Assembly (NCBI RefSeq): GCF_033115175.1
Contig: NC_084836.1
Span: forward strand, 71,471,297-71,535,296
DNA from: Lepus europaeus
Taxonomy: Eukaryota; Chordata; Mammalia; Lagomorpha; Leporidae
Direction: 5' to 3'
DNA length: 64,000 nucleotides
How positions within the stretch are numbered: the stretch's first letter is position 1; each line of letters begins with the position of its first letter. The translations under genes and the position numbers were made by a program. This document shows positions 21,333-32,074 of the stretch, piece by piece. A model generated the notes under the pieces. The model was given only the letters and a program-made list of their open reading frames with translations, had not been told where the DNA came from and made no database searches.

Positions 21333-21994
21333 AAGTTTTTTTTAAAAGATTTATTTAGGCCGGCGCCGTGGCTCAACAGGCTAATCCTCCGCCTTGCGGC
21401 ACTGGCACACCGGGTTCTAGTTCCGGTTGGGGCGCCAGATTCTATCTCGGTTGCCCCTCTTCCAGGCCAGCTCTCTGCTATGGCCCAGGATGGCAGTGGA
21501 GGATGGCCCAAGTGCTTGGGCTCTGCACTCGCATGGGAGACCAGGAGATGCGCAGTGGCTCCTGGCTTAGGATTGGCGCGATGCGCCGGCCACAGTGGCC
21601 ATTGGAGGGTGAACCAATGGCAAAAAGGAAGACCTTCCTCTCTGTCTCTCTCTCTCTCTCACTATCCACTCTGCCTGTCAAAAAAAAAAAAAAAAGATTT
21701 ATTTATTTATTTGAAAGTCAGAGTTACACAGAGAGAGGAGAGGCAGAGAGAGAGATTTTCCATCTGCTGGTTCACTCCCCAGATGGCCGCAATGGCTGGA
21801 GCTGCGCCTATCCGAAGCCAGGAGCCAGGAGCCTCTTCTGGGTTTCCCACATGGGTTCAGGGGCCCGAGGACTTGGGCCACCTTCCACTGCCTTCCCAGG
21901 CCATAGCAGAGAGCTGGATAGGAAGTGGAGCGCCCATAAGGGATGCCAGCGCTTCAGGCCAGGGCATTAACCCGCTGCGCCACAGCACCAGACC
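21333..21994 (-). mobile_element. CSINE split in its tail by a young SINE
   Basis: The outer copy reads T-run plus AAAGATTTATTTA (to 21357) and resumes 21696-21994. Outer flanks GATAAAGTTTT (21330 region) and GGATAAAGTTTT (after 21994) form its TSD. Confidence 0.88.
21358..21695 (+). mobile_element. CSINE2-type (young), nested head-on
   Basis: Head GGCCGGCGCCGTGGCTCAAC to an A16 tail. The TSD AAAGATTTATTTA (21345-21357 and 21693-21705) is part of the host SINE tail. Confidence 0.93.
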
Positions 21995-22019
21995 CTTGGA
22001 TAAAGTTTTAATTATCTCA

Positions 22020-22175
22020 TTGACACCACATTAGACTCCTAGAGTAGTTATTGTCACTATCTACGATGGGTGCACACAGTGCAAGCTAAGGCACAGAGAG
22101 CTAGAATCCATTGTCCAGGATCACACAGTTAGTAAGTGGAGGAGCCAGACTGTAAACCTGACATTTCACATGGTT
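22020..22175 (+). mobile_element. MIR
   Basis: TAAGGCACAGAGAGCTAGAA, CAGGATCACACAGTTAGTAA and GTGGAGGAGCCAGACTGTAA match the MIR core in order. MIR is an ancient mammal-wide tRNA-derived SINE. Confidence 0.8.
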
Positions 22176-22521
22176 TTGCCTTTGGATAATTGAGAAAAAA
22201 GGTCCACAGACAATTGACAGAAGAAAGAAGCAAACTGTGTTGGGTTGGCCTGGGGATTTGCTCACATCGTTGATAAAACTATCTTCAGGTGCTTGCCACC
22301 TCCTGATGATAAGGGGCACTGTTGAACAGACATACAAATGCACAGACTTAAACAAAGTGTACCCTAACTTGGCTTCTGTTAATTGTCAGCACTTCGCCCT
22401 GGAAAAATATCAAGTAGATGTTATCAAACAATGGCCTCAGTCATCAACAAAGTCTCAATAAATCAGATGCTAGAGCATATTTAATAAAAAGACATTTTGG
22501 CTTTTGAAATAACTTTCTTTT

Positions 22522-22868
22522 TTTTGCAGGCAGAGTTAGACAGTGAGAGAGAGAGAGAGTTATAGATAGTGAGAGAGAGGGAGACAGAGAGAAAGGTCTT
22601 CCTTCCATTGGTTCATTCCCCTAATGGCCACTATGGCCGGCGATACACCAATCCGAAGCCAGGAGCCAGGTGCTTCCTCCTGGTCTCCCATGTGGGTGCA
22701 GGGACCCAAGCACTTGGGCCATCCTCCACTGCCTTCCCAGGCCACAGCAGAGAGCTGGACTGGAAGAGGAGCAACCAGGGCTATTACCCACTGCCCCAAC
22801 TGGGACTAGAACCCGGTGTGCTGGCGCTGCAGGCAGAGGATTAGCCAAGTTAGCCATGGCGCCGTCCA
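22522..22868 (-). mobile_element. CSINE2-type with internal tail duplication
   Basis: CAGGCAGAGTTAGACAGTGA is followed by a second GATAGTGAGAGAGAGGGAGA, so the purine block near the tail is doubled; head CATGGCGCCGTCC. Confidence 0.88.
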
Positions 22869-23020
22869 TGAATAATAACTATCTTTCATGAAGAAAATTA
22901 GATAGCCTGGTCAATTTTCTTCCAAAACTAGTCTTGGATCATGGTTAAAAAATATAACCAACCATACTACATGTAAAATGCAACAACTCTGCTATTAAAA
23001 ACAAAAAAATATTTAATTTA

Positions 23021-23353
23021 GTTTTTTATAAAATTCATTTATTTATTTGAAAGGCAGAGTTACAGAGAGGCAGAGGAAGAAAGAGAGAGAGGTCGGTCTT
23101 CCATCCACTGGTTCATTCCTCAAATGGCTGCAACAGCCAGAGCTGAGACAATCCAAAGCCAGGAGCCAGGAGCTTCCTCTGAGTCCCCCATGCAGGTGCA
23201 GGAGCTCAATGACTTGGGCCATCTTCTGCTGCTTTCCCAGGCCATAACAGAGAGTTGGATCAGAAGTGGAGCAGCCAGGACTCAGACCGGCACCCATATG
23301 GGATGCCGGCACTGTAGGCGGCGGCTTTACCTGCTATGCCACAGTGCCAGCCC
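23021..23353 (-). mobile_element. CSINE, full length
   Basis: ATTCATTTATTTATTTGAAAGG (first 20 read) to CTGCTATGCCACAGTGCCAG. The flanks AATATTTA before and after suggest its TSD. Confidence 0.9.
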
Positions 23354-23396
23354 CAATATTTAGTTTTTTTTTTTTTTTTTTAAAGATCCTTTAATA

Positions 23397-23704
23397 GGGC
23401 CAGTGCTGTGGTGCAGCAGGTTAATGCCCTGGCCTGAGGTGCCGGCATCCCATAGGGACAGCGGTTTGAGACCGGGCTGCTCCACTTCTGATCCACAGCT
23501 CTCTGCTGTGGCCTGGGAAAGCGGTAGAGGATGGCCCAAGTGCATGGGCCCCTGCACCTGCATGGGAGACCTGGAGGAGGCTCCTGACTCCTGGCTTTGG
23601 ATCGGCACAGCTCTGGCCATTGTGGCCATATGGGGAGTTAACCAGCAGATGGAAGCCCCCCCCCTCCCCCTGTCTCAGCCATCCGGAGAACCATCTGACA
23701 GAAG

Positions 23705-23742
<38 letters not shown>

Positions 23743-23772
23743 GCCGCTCCTCTCTGTGTAACTCTGACTTTG
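23397..23772 (+). mobile_element. CSINE with 3' insertion
   Basis: GGGCCAGTGCTGTGGTGCAG to TGTGTAACTCTGACTTT. A C-rich stretch and GTCTCAGCCATCCGGAGAAC interrupt it before the (TC)n tract. A T-run on its left (23361-23378) belongs to remains of an antisense copy. Confidence 0.85.
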
Positions 23773-23773
23773 T

Positions 23774-23807
23774 TTTAAAGATTCATTTATTTATTTGAAA
23801 GGCAGAG

Positions 23808-23855
<48 letters not shown>

Positions 23856-24060
23856 GTATTGAGAGATTGAGATTTTCCATCACTTGTTCACTCCACAAAT
23901 GGTCCAGCTTGGGTTGGGTCAGGCTGATGCCAGGAGTCTGGAACTGCAAGGGCCCAAATATTTCTATCATCTCTGACTTGTGGGACTTCAAGTGGAAATT
24001 CAGTGTGGGATGCTGGCATGACAAGCAGTGTCTTAACCCACTGTGCCACAAAGCCAGACT
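23774..24060 (-). mobile_element. Old CSINE with long (GA)n
   Basis: TTTTAAAGATTCATTTATTT, a (GA)n tract at 23812-23856, then a shortened body and head CCCACTGTGCCACAAAGCCA. Confidence 0.83.
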
Positions 24061-24243
24061 CAATCTAGATGCATTTTAACAAAGCTTTAAAATAAGTTTT
24101 GAAAAGGTTAAACTGAACCTCAAATGACTGTGTACGGTGCAAAGCCAAAACTCTTCAAAGAAAGATAACAAAATGAAGACACACCACAACAGAACATCTG
24201 TAATGTCTGGAATCTAGTAAAACAATGCACAGAAATACAAAGG

Positions 24244-24438
24244 GGGCTGGCGCTGTGGCTCAATAGGCTAATCCTCCGCCTGCGGTGCCAGTACCCTGGG
24301 TTCTAGTCCCAGTTGGGGTGCCGGATTCTATCCCAGTTGCCCCTCTTCCAGGCCAGCTCTCTGCTGTGGCACGGGAAGGCAGTGGAGGATGGCCCAAGTG
24401 CTTGGGCCCTGCATCCGCACGGGAGACCAGGAGAAGCA
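24244..24438 (+). mobile_element. CSINE2-type (young), 3' half missing
   Basis: Complete head (GGGGCTGGCGCTGTGGCTCA), cut at GACCAGGAGAAGCAC and fused without tail or TSD to L1 ORF2 sequence. Confidence 0.9.
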
Positions 24439-26790
24439 CACAGCTAACATCATAATATATGGGGAAAAGCTGAAAGCCTTTCCTCTGAGGCCTGGAACCA
24501 GACAAGGATGTCCATTGTCATTTCTCTTATGCAATATAATACTGGAATTTTTACCTAGAACCACTAGGCGAGAGAAAGCATACAAATAGCAAAGAAAGAA
24601 GTCAAATGATTTGTGTTTGTAGATAACATTATTCTACATAGAGAGAAACCAAAAGACTACACCAGGAAGCTATTAGAGCTGATAAACAAATTCAGTAAAG
24701 TTGTAGTATACAAAATAAATACTCAAAAACTATTAGCATTTTTATATACCGGTAATCAACTTGCTGAGAAAGAAATTATAAGAGCAATATTATTAATCAC
24801 ACTATAAAAGTACCTTGTAGTAAATTTAACCAAGGACGTGAAAGACCTTTTACAATGAAAATTATAAAACATTTCTAAAAGAAATTGAACAGAATTAAAA
24901 AAATTAGAAACACCTGTGTTCACATGTTGATATAATATTATCAATCATTAATAATAATATTATTGAAATTTCCATATTTCCCAAAGCTATTTACTACACT
25001 TGATCTTAGCCAAAAGGCCAAGAAGAGATTACCTGAAGCAATACAAAGTTCAATACAACTCCAACAAAATACCCATGACATTCTCCACAGAACTAAAAAG
25101 ACAGTTCTAAAATTCATATGGAATTACAAAAGCCTGTGAATAGCCAAAGTGATCATGAACAAAAAAAAAAAAAAAAATTAAGAAAAATAAAGCTGGAGAC
25201 ACGACAATCCCAGATTTCAAGCTGTTCTAAGCACAACAGCATGACACCAGCATAAAAACAAACACATGAACTAGTGTAACCGAATAGGAACCAGAAACAA
25301 ATCCACGCATCTACATCACTTTTATTTGACAAAGAACTAAAAGCATATACTGGAGTCTCCTTAACAAATGGTCCTGGAAACCTGGGTATCTGTATGCAAA
25401 ACTTGAAACAAGACTGTCTCCCCACCTCTCACCTTATGCCTCTCATTCTATTCAAAATCTCTCAAAATGGATAAAAGATTGAAAATTTTCAGACCTAAAA
25501 TTATGAAACTATTAGGAGAAACATTTTAAGACAATGTTATAGGCAACAACTTTTTGGAGAAGACTCAAAAAGCACAGATAATAAAAAAAGAAAATAGATA
25601 AATGGGATTATATCAATCAAAGGAACTTCTGTACAGCAAAGTAAGCTATCAATGGAGTGAAGAGACATGCAACACAATGGAAAATTTTTTCAAATTGACA
25701 AAGGATTAACACTCAGAAGGAATTCAGAAAACTAACTCAACAACAAAATAACAACCAATCCAGTTAAGAAATGGTCAAAGGATCTGAAAAACATTTCTCA
25801 GAAGAAGAAATACGAATGGCCAATGAATACATGAAAAACATTCATTATCGCTAACCATCAGGGATATGCAAATCCAAAGCACAGTGAAGTACCATCTCCC
25901 TCCAGTTAGAATGACAAAGGCAAGAATGTGGAGAAAAGCAACCCTTATGCATTGTTGGTGGGGATGTAAATTAGTACAGCCATAAAGAGAGAACTGTATG
26001 AGGTTCCTTAAAAAACTAAAAATATATCTACCATATGACTCAGCTGTTCCACTTCTGAGGAAACAATATCAGCATATGAAAAACATCCCTGTACCTCTCA
26101 TGTTCATTGCATGATAGCCAAGATAAGGAATTAGCCTGGGCACCCATCTGTAGGTGACTGGAAAAAGAAATGAGGTACACATGCAATGAAGTATTATTCT
26201 GCCACAAAAAGATTAAAATACTGACATTTGCAATAAAATGGTGTAACTGGAGACTATTATGTTAAGTGAAATAAGCCAGACACAGGAAGACAAATACTAC
26301 ATTTTCTCATATGTAGAAGCTAATAATAATAATAATAAACTTGATCCAACTTTAAAATAGTGACTACTAGAGGCTGGGGAGGGGGAAGGGGTATGGAAGA
26401 AGTTGGATAATGGGTACTAAAACTCAACAGGAGAATGTAACAGGTTCTGCTGTTTTGTAGCACAGTGGGAATATCTGTGGCTCACATTCAGGTATAATGT
26501 ATAATTCTGTACAATGAGCTGGTAGGCTCCGAACACAAAGAAAAGATAAGGAAATGAAAAGGTTGATTATCTCGTGTGGTCAGTTTAGGCTATATGTGTT
26601 GAATAGTGGCATATACATGACAATATATCCTTATCTCCCCACATGAAGATCATTGTCATGAATCCCTCACTTTGGGATAGTAATCTGTTTTCAAGAAAAA
26701 TGGTACACATGTATATCATGTCTGTCTATGAATGTGGCAAAAAGTTAAAAATTATTAAATTTTAAAGCTAAAAACCATAAACTCATAAAA
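24439..26790 (+). mobile_element. Old L1, ORF2 C-terminal half and 3' UTR
   Basis: The first 100 bases encode the reverse-transcriptase stretch [18 protein letters not shown] (one codon altered), followed by degraded ORF2 (RSGRDNKFS is lost; RTILYRE-like remains near 24613) and the typical 3' half: AAAAGCAACCCTTATGCATT and CCAAGATAAGGAATTAGCC. The 3' UTR runs to about 26790 with an A/T-rich end. Stop codons and frameshifts are frequent throughout. An antisense U2 fragment is embedded at 24993-25029, and (AAT)n lies at 26322-26338. Confidence 0.88.
24993..25029 (-). pseudogene. U2 snRNA 5' fragment (retrocopied, 37 nt)
   Basis: Read on the - strand this is the first 37 bases of U2 snRNA, including CTTTTGGCTAAGATCAAGTG, with about two mismatches (near the GCUUCUCGG start). 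It sits inside an old L1 ORF2 copy. L1 sequence just before it (CCAAAGCTATTTAC) is partly repeated just after it (CTGAAGCAATACAA), as an aged target-site duplication would look. No A tail is seen, as is usual for 3'-truncated snRNA retropseudogenes. Confidence 0.82.
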
Positions 26791-26799
26791 AAAGTTCAA

Positions 26800-27488
26800 A
26801 TGGAGCCAGTGTTGTGTGGAGCAGGTGCATAGGCAGTAAGCTGATGCCTATGATGCCAGCATCCCCCATACTGGAGCTCCAGTGCCTGACCCAGCTGCCC
26901 TATTTCTGACCCAGCTCCCTGTTAATGTACCTGGGAAGTCAGCAGAGGATGGGCCAGGTGCTTGGGTTCCTGCCATCAACATGAGAGGTCAGGGTGGAGT
27001 TCCAGGCTCCTGGCTTCAGCATGGACCAGCCCTGGCTGTTGTGGCCATGTGGAGAGTGAAAGAATAGATGGAAGATCTGTTTCTCATGTCCCCCCTCCAT
27101 CATTCTACCTTATTTATTTATTTATTTTTAAATTTTTTTTGACAGGCAGAGTGGACAGTGAGGGAGAGACAGAGAGAAAGGTCTTCCTTTGCCGTTGGTT
27201 CACCCTCCAATGGCCGCTGCGGCCGGCGCACCGCGCTGATCCGAAGGCAGGAGCCAGGTGCTTATTCCGGTCTCCCATGGGGTGCAGGGCCCAAGCACTT
27301 GGGCCATCCTCCACTGCACTCCTGGGCCACAGCAGAGAGCTGGCCTGGAAGAGGGGCAACCGGGACAGAATCCGGCGCCCCGACCAGGACTAGAACCCAG
27401 TGTGCCGGCGCCGCAAGGCGGAGGATTAGCCAATTGAGCCATGGTGCCAGCCCATTCTACCTTTCAAAATAAATATATAAATCTTTAA
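26800..27488 (+). mobile_element. Old CSINE split by a young SINE
   Basis: Body 26800-27111 (GGAGCCAGTGTTGTGTGGAG onward) and tail 27453-27488 (CTTTCAAAATAAATATATAA). Confidence 0.87.
27112..27452 (-). mobile_element. CSINE2-type (young), nested
   Basis: Perfect 11-bp TSD CATTCTACCTT at 27101-27111 and 27453-27463, inside an older + strand SINE. Confidence 0.94.
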
Positions 27489-27868
27489 AAAGCATCAGAT
27501 CCAGCCTCCTCTTCCTTATGTTTCGCTCTTCATGAGCAACACTTCTAGCTGGAACTGGTCTTTTTTTTTTTTTTTTTTCAATTTCAAATATTACATGCCA
27601 ATCCAAAATTAAAAAATAAATTAAAAAAATTAGTAAGTTTATCATTATGTACCAAAATAAACTTATCTTTAATTCTATTTCCTGAATATTTTTGAAGTAC
27701 CCTCATGTATTCTGAAATTAAAATTTTAAAAACATAAGTTACTTTTTTAAAAACCATTATGTATGTTTATGTAATTCCAGTTTGAACCTCAACAGATTTT
27801 TGGAAATTAGATAAAATATATTAAAATTTGTATGAAAATTTAAATTGGGATAAATAAGCATATATATT
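27489..27868. other. AT-rich intergenic, nothing recognised
   Basis: A poly-T run at about 27561-27578 may be the tail of a lost insertion; otherwise featureless. Confidence 0.45.
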
Positions 27869-27918
27869 TTTTAAACTTTTATTTAATGAATATAAATTTC
27901 CAAAGTACAGCTTTGAAA
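27869..27918 (-). mobile_element. Very short L1 3' end
   Basis: TTTTATTTAATGAATATAAA and TTTCCAAAGTACAGCTTT are identical in kind to the L1 3' termini at 40450 and 47600; only about 50 bases were inserted or kept. Confidence 0.75.
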
Positions 27919-28048
27919 AGAGGAACAGCATAGTGAGACTTTGAGAAAGAACATGCAGCAAAATATTAGTAATGAACAAATCTCCAGGAAGTGTATATAT
28001 GAAGTTGCTATAATATTTTTGCAACTTTTTTATAGATTTAAGTTCTCT

Positions 28049-28344
28049 CTCTCTCTCTTTTTTTTTGACAGGCAGAATGGACAGTGAGAGAGAGACAGAG
28101 AGAAAGGTCTTCCTTTTCCGTTGGTTCAGCCCCAGTGGCCGCTGCGGCCGGCACACCACGCTGATCCAAAGCCAGGAGCCAGGTGCTTCTGCTGGTCTCC
28201 CATGCAGGTGCAGGGCCAAAGCACTTGGGCCATCCTCCACTGCACTCCTGGGCCACAGCAGAGAGCTGGCCTGGAAGAGGAGCAACCGGGACAGAACCCG
28301 GTGTGCTGGCGCCGCAGGTGAAGGATTGAGCCGTGGTACTGGCC
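28049..28344 (-). mobile_element. CSINE2-type (young)
   Basis: TSD TAAGTTCTCT at 28039-28048 and 28345-28354. The inner side lacks about 20 bases near the head. Confidence 0.92.
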
Positions 28345-28363
28345 TAAGTTCTCTTTTAAATGA

Positions 28364-28654
28364 AAGTATTTATTTATTTGAAAGCAGAGAGACAGAGACA
28401 GAGAAATTCCTCATTCATTGGTTCATCCCCCAATTCCCATAACAGCTGGGGAGCCTGGGACAGGCTACAGCCAGGAGTCTGGGACACAATGGAGTCTCCC
28501 ACGTGAGTGGCAAGCACCCAAGTACTTGAACCATCACCTGCTCTCTCCCAGAGTGCACATTAGCAGCGGGGTGGAATCCAGAGTGCAGCCAGGACTCCAA
28601 CCCAGAGGTGCAAGCATCGTGGCACCTTAACCGCTGCACCAAATGCCTGCCCCT
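28364..28654 (-). mobile_element. Old CSINE
   Basis: AAAGTATTTATTTATTTGAA, CATTGGTTCATCCCCCAATT and CACCAAATGCCTGCCCC mark tail, middle and head. Confidence 0.85.
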
Positions 28655-28688
28655 TGAATTCTTTTTGACAATACAAAGTTTAATCTTT

Positions 28689-29014
28689 TGTTTAAAAAGA
28701 TTTCTTTGAAACTCAGTTATACACAGAGAGGAAGAGACAGAAAGAGAGTTATCTTCCACCTGTTGATTCACTCCCCAAATGGCTACAATGGCTGGAGCTG
28801 GGCCAGGCTAAAGCCAGGAGCCAGGAACTTCTTCCAAATCTCCCACTTGGGTACAGAGGCCCAAGCACTTGGGCCATGTTCTACTGCTTTCCCAGCCACA
28901 TTAGCAGGGAGCTGCATTTGAAGTGGAGCAGTCAGGACTTGAACTGGAGCCCATTTGGATGCTGGTGTCACAGGCAGTGGCTTTTACCTGCTATAGCATA
29001 GCGCCAAGCCCCGA
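28689..29014 (-). mobile_element. CSINE
   Basis: TTTAAAAAGATTTCTTTGAA to CATAGCGCCAAGCCCC. Flanks AGTTTAATCTT and AGTTGAATCTT look like an aged TSD. Confidence 0.9.
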
Positions 29015-29510
29015 AGTTGAATCTTCCAAAAGAAGAGAAAACAAAGAATATTTATCAAACTGGATAGCAGAACATAGCAAAAAGCCCCACTGCAGAAAAG
29101 TCAATGAGATATTTGTGTTCAAATAAGCAAATATGATCAGCTGAGATGAAAAGTGAATCTAAGTGGATTCAAAATTTTAAAATGGATGTGGAAAAATAAT
29201 ATGAATGTAGATAAATACAATAATTGATAGAAACATAGACATATACGTGGTTGATTGTTAATGTTAATTAATTGGATGATGGCAGGGAAGAAATAAAGAA
29301 GGGGGAAATTGACCTAATAAGGAAAGAAAAAAAGTAACATTAACAAAAAGGATATGAGATTCTATCAAATAAATGTAGGTGTGAAATTATAGAAAGATGT
29401 GTTCATTTAAAAATAAAAAATTATCAATTAAAAATGAAAAATATATTGATAAACTTGCACACACATTTGCACATTTATTTTTTCTTGATAATGACTTGTG
29501 TTCAATTTGT
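29015..29510. other. AT-rich intergenic, nothing recognised
   Basis: No coding frame, RNA gene or clear repeat; very A-rich on the + strand. Confidence 0.45.
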
Positions 29511-29806
29511 TTTTTAAAAAAAGATTTATTGTTTATTTGAAAAACAGAGTTAGAGAGAGAGAGAGAGAGATATATCTTCTATTCACTGGTTCACTCCCAA
29601 AATGGCTGCAATAGCCACAGCTGGGTCAGGCCAAAGCCAGGAACCAGGAACTCCCATCTAGGTCTACCATGTGGATGTTGCAGCCCAAGGATTTGGGCCA
29701 TCTTCTGCTGCTTTCCCAGGTGCATTAGAGGAGAGCTGGATCAGAAGGGGAGCAGCGGGACTCGAATTGGTGCCCATATGGGATGTAGCATCGCAGGTGG
29801 TGGCTT
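29511..29806 (-). mobile_element. CSINE, last bases of head missing
   Basis: AAAAAAAGATTTATTGTTTA to CATCGCAGGTGGTGGCTTTG; about 20 bases short of a full head. Confidence 0.87.
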
Positions 29807-30011
29807 TGTTTACAGTTTGTTTTAGTTAATATTCAATTAAAATTTAAAATTCATTTTATTATATTTAAACATTATTTTCATCTTATTAACATTTGCATTT
29901 TTGATTGATACTATTCCTAGTTTACAAAAGTTAATCAATTTTTGGAGGACTTCCAGGAGTCATAGAATCAGCAGTATCTGCTTCAGAACACATTTCTCAT
30001 ATTAAACTCTA

Positions 30012-30130
30012 GCTGGTAAGTGAGTGGTGGTGCAGAGAGAGAACCTAGAGTCACCATTTGTAGACAACACCCTAGCACCAAGAATATCAGTCATTCTGTA
30101 TCCACACTGATGGCCTGCTCTCAATTTAAG
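30012..30130. repeat. Left arm of imperfect inverted repeat
   Basis: GCTGGTAAGTGAGTGGTGGT to CTGCTCTCAATTTAAG is the reverse complement, at high similarity, of 31135-31212 plus 30861-30895. Confidence 0.85.
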
Positions 30131-30160
30131 TAAAAATGCAATTTTAAAAGTGGTAATGCA

Positions 30161-30476
30161 GGGACCGGCGCCATGGCTCACTTGGCTAATCCTCCGCCTA
30201 CAGCACTGGCATCCCATATGGGCACCGGGTTCTAGTCTCAGCTGCTCCTTTTCCAGTCCAGCTCTCTGTGTGGCCCGGGAGGGCAGTGGAGGATGGCCCA
30301 AGTGCTTGGGTCCCTGCACCCACATGGGAGACCAGGAGAAAGCACCTGGCCCCTGGCTTTGGATTGGCGTAGCTCTAGCCGTAGTGGCCACTTGTGGGGG
30401 TGAACCAACGGAAGGAAGACCTTTCTCTCTGTCTCTCTCTCTCATTGTCTAATTCTATCTGTCAAAAAAAAAAAAA
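30161..30476 (+). mobile_element. CSINE
   Basis: GGGACCGGCGCCATGGCTCA to an A13 tail. TSD GTGGTAATGCA (30150-30160) and GTGTTAATGCA (30477-30487), one mismatch. Confidence 0.92.
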
Positions 30477-30491
30477 GTGTTAATGCAAATA

Positions 30492-30836
30492 CAGGTTCTT
30501 CTTGGCTTACAATGGTGTTATGTCTGATAAACCTGCTATAAGTTGATAACATTATAAATCCAGAATGCATTAATATAGCTATCCTACTGAACATTATAGC
30601 TTAGCAATACAGTGCACTATGGATTATTGGTTGTTTACTCTCATGTTTCACGTGGATGCCTGAGAACTGAGAGTTGTTGCTGTAGCCCAGCAATATCATA
30701 CTGGGATATCACTAGCCTAGGAAAGATCAAAATTTAAAAACTGAAGTAACAGTTTCTACTGAGTATGTGTCTTTGAACTAACATAAAGTAAAAAAAAAAA
30801 ATCAAAAATTGAACATTCGTATTGAGAGATTGCCTG
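30492..30836 (+). mobile_element. Non-autonomous Tigger (pogo-like) element, MER2-like
   Basis: 345 bp starting CAGGTTCTTCTTGGCTTACA and ending ATTGAGAGATTGCCTG. The ends are inverted repeats of the Tigger type (CAGG...CCTG), next to TA at 30490. Inner phrases GGTTGTTTACTCTCATG, ATATCACTAGCCTAGGAAAG and GTTTCTACTGAGTATGTG fit a known Tigger-derived MER repeat. No transposase is present. Size agrees with what I recall for MER2. Confidence 0.75.
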
Positions 30837-30860
30837 AACAATTCAAAATAATCCTATATA

Positions 30861-31212
30861 AATTGAGAGCTGGCCATCAGTGTGGATGCAGAATGTTAAT
30901 CCATAGCACTAAGTGACTTTGCAAAAACCTTTGTATGAACAACCAGAAAGGAAAATGTCAGTAGAAACCATTGCCTCTTCAAATCTGAATTGCTTTAACT
31001 AAGTCTCTAATTCAATTATGTTCTTGTGTGAAATTTGGGTTTCAAGTTCAAGATCTAGCCTCATTGTCTACCTGGTGATAATTTTTCTGAATTATGAGAG
31101 GAAGTAGAACTAAGAATATTAACTGTCAGAAGTCATGACTGATATTCTTGGTGCTAGGGTGTTGTCTACGAATGGCGATCCTAGGTTCTCTCTCTGCACT
31201 ACCACTCGCCTA
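30861..31212. repeat. Right arm of inverted repeat, with 239-bp extra segment
   Basis: 30861-30895 and 31135-31212 pair with the left arm at 30012-30130. The 30896-31134 segment has no counterpart there. Confidence 0.8.
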
Positions 31213-31489
31213 CTTTTCCTCCATGAGCTGTGACTGCGTTTTTCCATATACTTCCTCTTTCAGGGTTGTGATCATTGTTTGTTGTTCACTGTTGGGCCAT
31301 CTCTAAGAATCTGTATCTTTCTCTGAATTTTGCAATTGTTCCCATTAGACATGTTCCATCCCCCTTTTCAGATGTTCCCCAGGTACCCTAGTTTATAAAC
31401 ATTTCCAGGGAAAGGATGATTCCTGTTACATGAGGCTCATTTATTATTTTTCTGTGCTCAGCTGTGAGTCCTAATTGAATGTTCCTTTA

Positions 31490-31680
31490 TTGAAATTTTT
31501 TTGAAAAAAAATTAGCAGTTATATTAAATTATACAGATTTATGGAGGTATTATGTGATGTCTAATTAAATGTACACAGTGTGTAATGTCTAATCAGATTA
31601 AATATGTGTAAATATATTTATCCTTTTAAGAATTTAACATTTCTTTATGGTGAAAACGTCCAAAAATTCCATCTTGTAGT
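31490..31680. mobile_element. Old L1M 3' end
   Basis: ACACAGTGTGTAATGTCTAA and TTTCTTTATGGTGAAAACG follow the order of an old L1 3' terminus also present at 61140-61265. Confidence 0.5.
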
Positions 31681-31727
31681 TTATTTTTATGAGTGAAATT
31701 TGCAGTAAATTAACATTATCTGCTTTC

Positions 31728-31767
31728 TTTCTTTTTTTTTTAAAGATTTATTTATTTACTTGAAAGT

Positions 31768-31804
<37 letters not shown>

Positions 31805-32063
31805 TCTTCCACCCACACTGGTTCACTCCCCGGATGGCTGCAATGGCCGGAGCTGTGCCAATCCGAAGCCAGGAGCCAGGAGCTTCTTCCAGATCTCCCA
31901 CACGGGTGCAGGTACCCAAGACTTGGGCCATCTTCCACTGCTTTCCCAGGCCATAGCAGAGAGCAGGATAGGAAGTGGAGCAGCCAGGACTTGAACCGGC
32001 GCTCATATGGGATGCTGGCACTGCAGGCAGTGGCTTTACCCACTGTGCCACAGTACTGGCCCC
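31728..32063 (-). mobile_element. CSINE, full length
   Basis: TSD TATCTGCTTTC (31717-31727) and TATCTACTTTC (32064-32074), one mismatch. The (GA)n block near its tail is extended. Confidence 0.92.
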
Positions 32064-32074
32064 TATCTACTTTC

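Noticed and set aside
21315-22034. Open frames of 200-239 codons
   Set aside because: They read through two nested CSINEs; the same peptides (e.g. [16 protein letters not shown]) recur at most SINEs of the window, so they are SINE translations, not genes.
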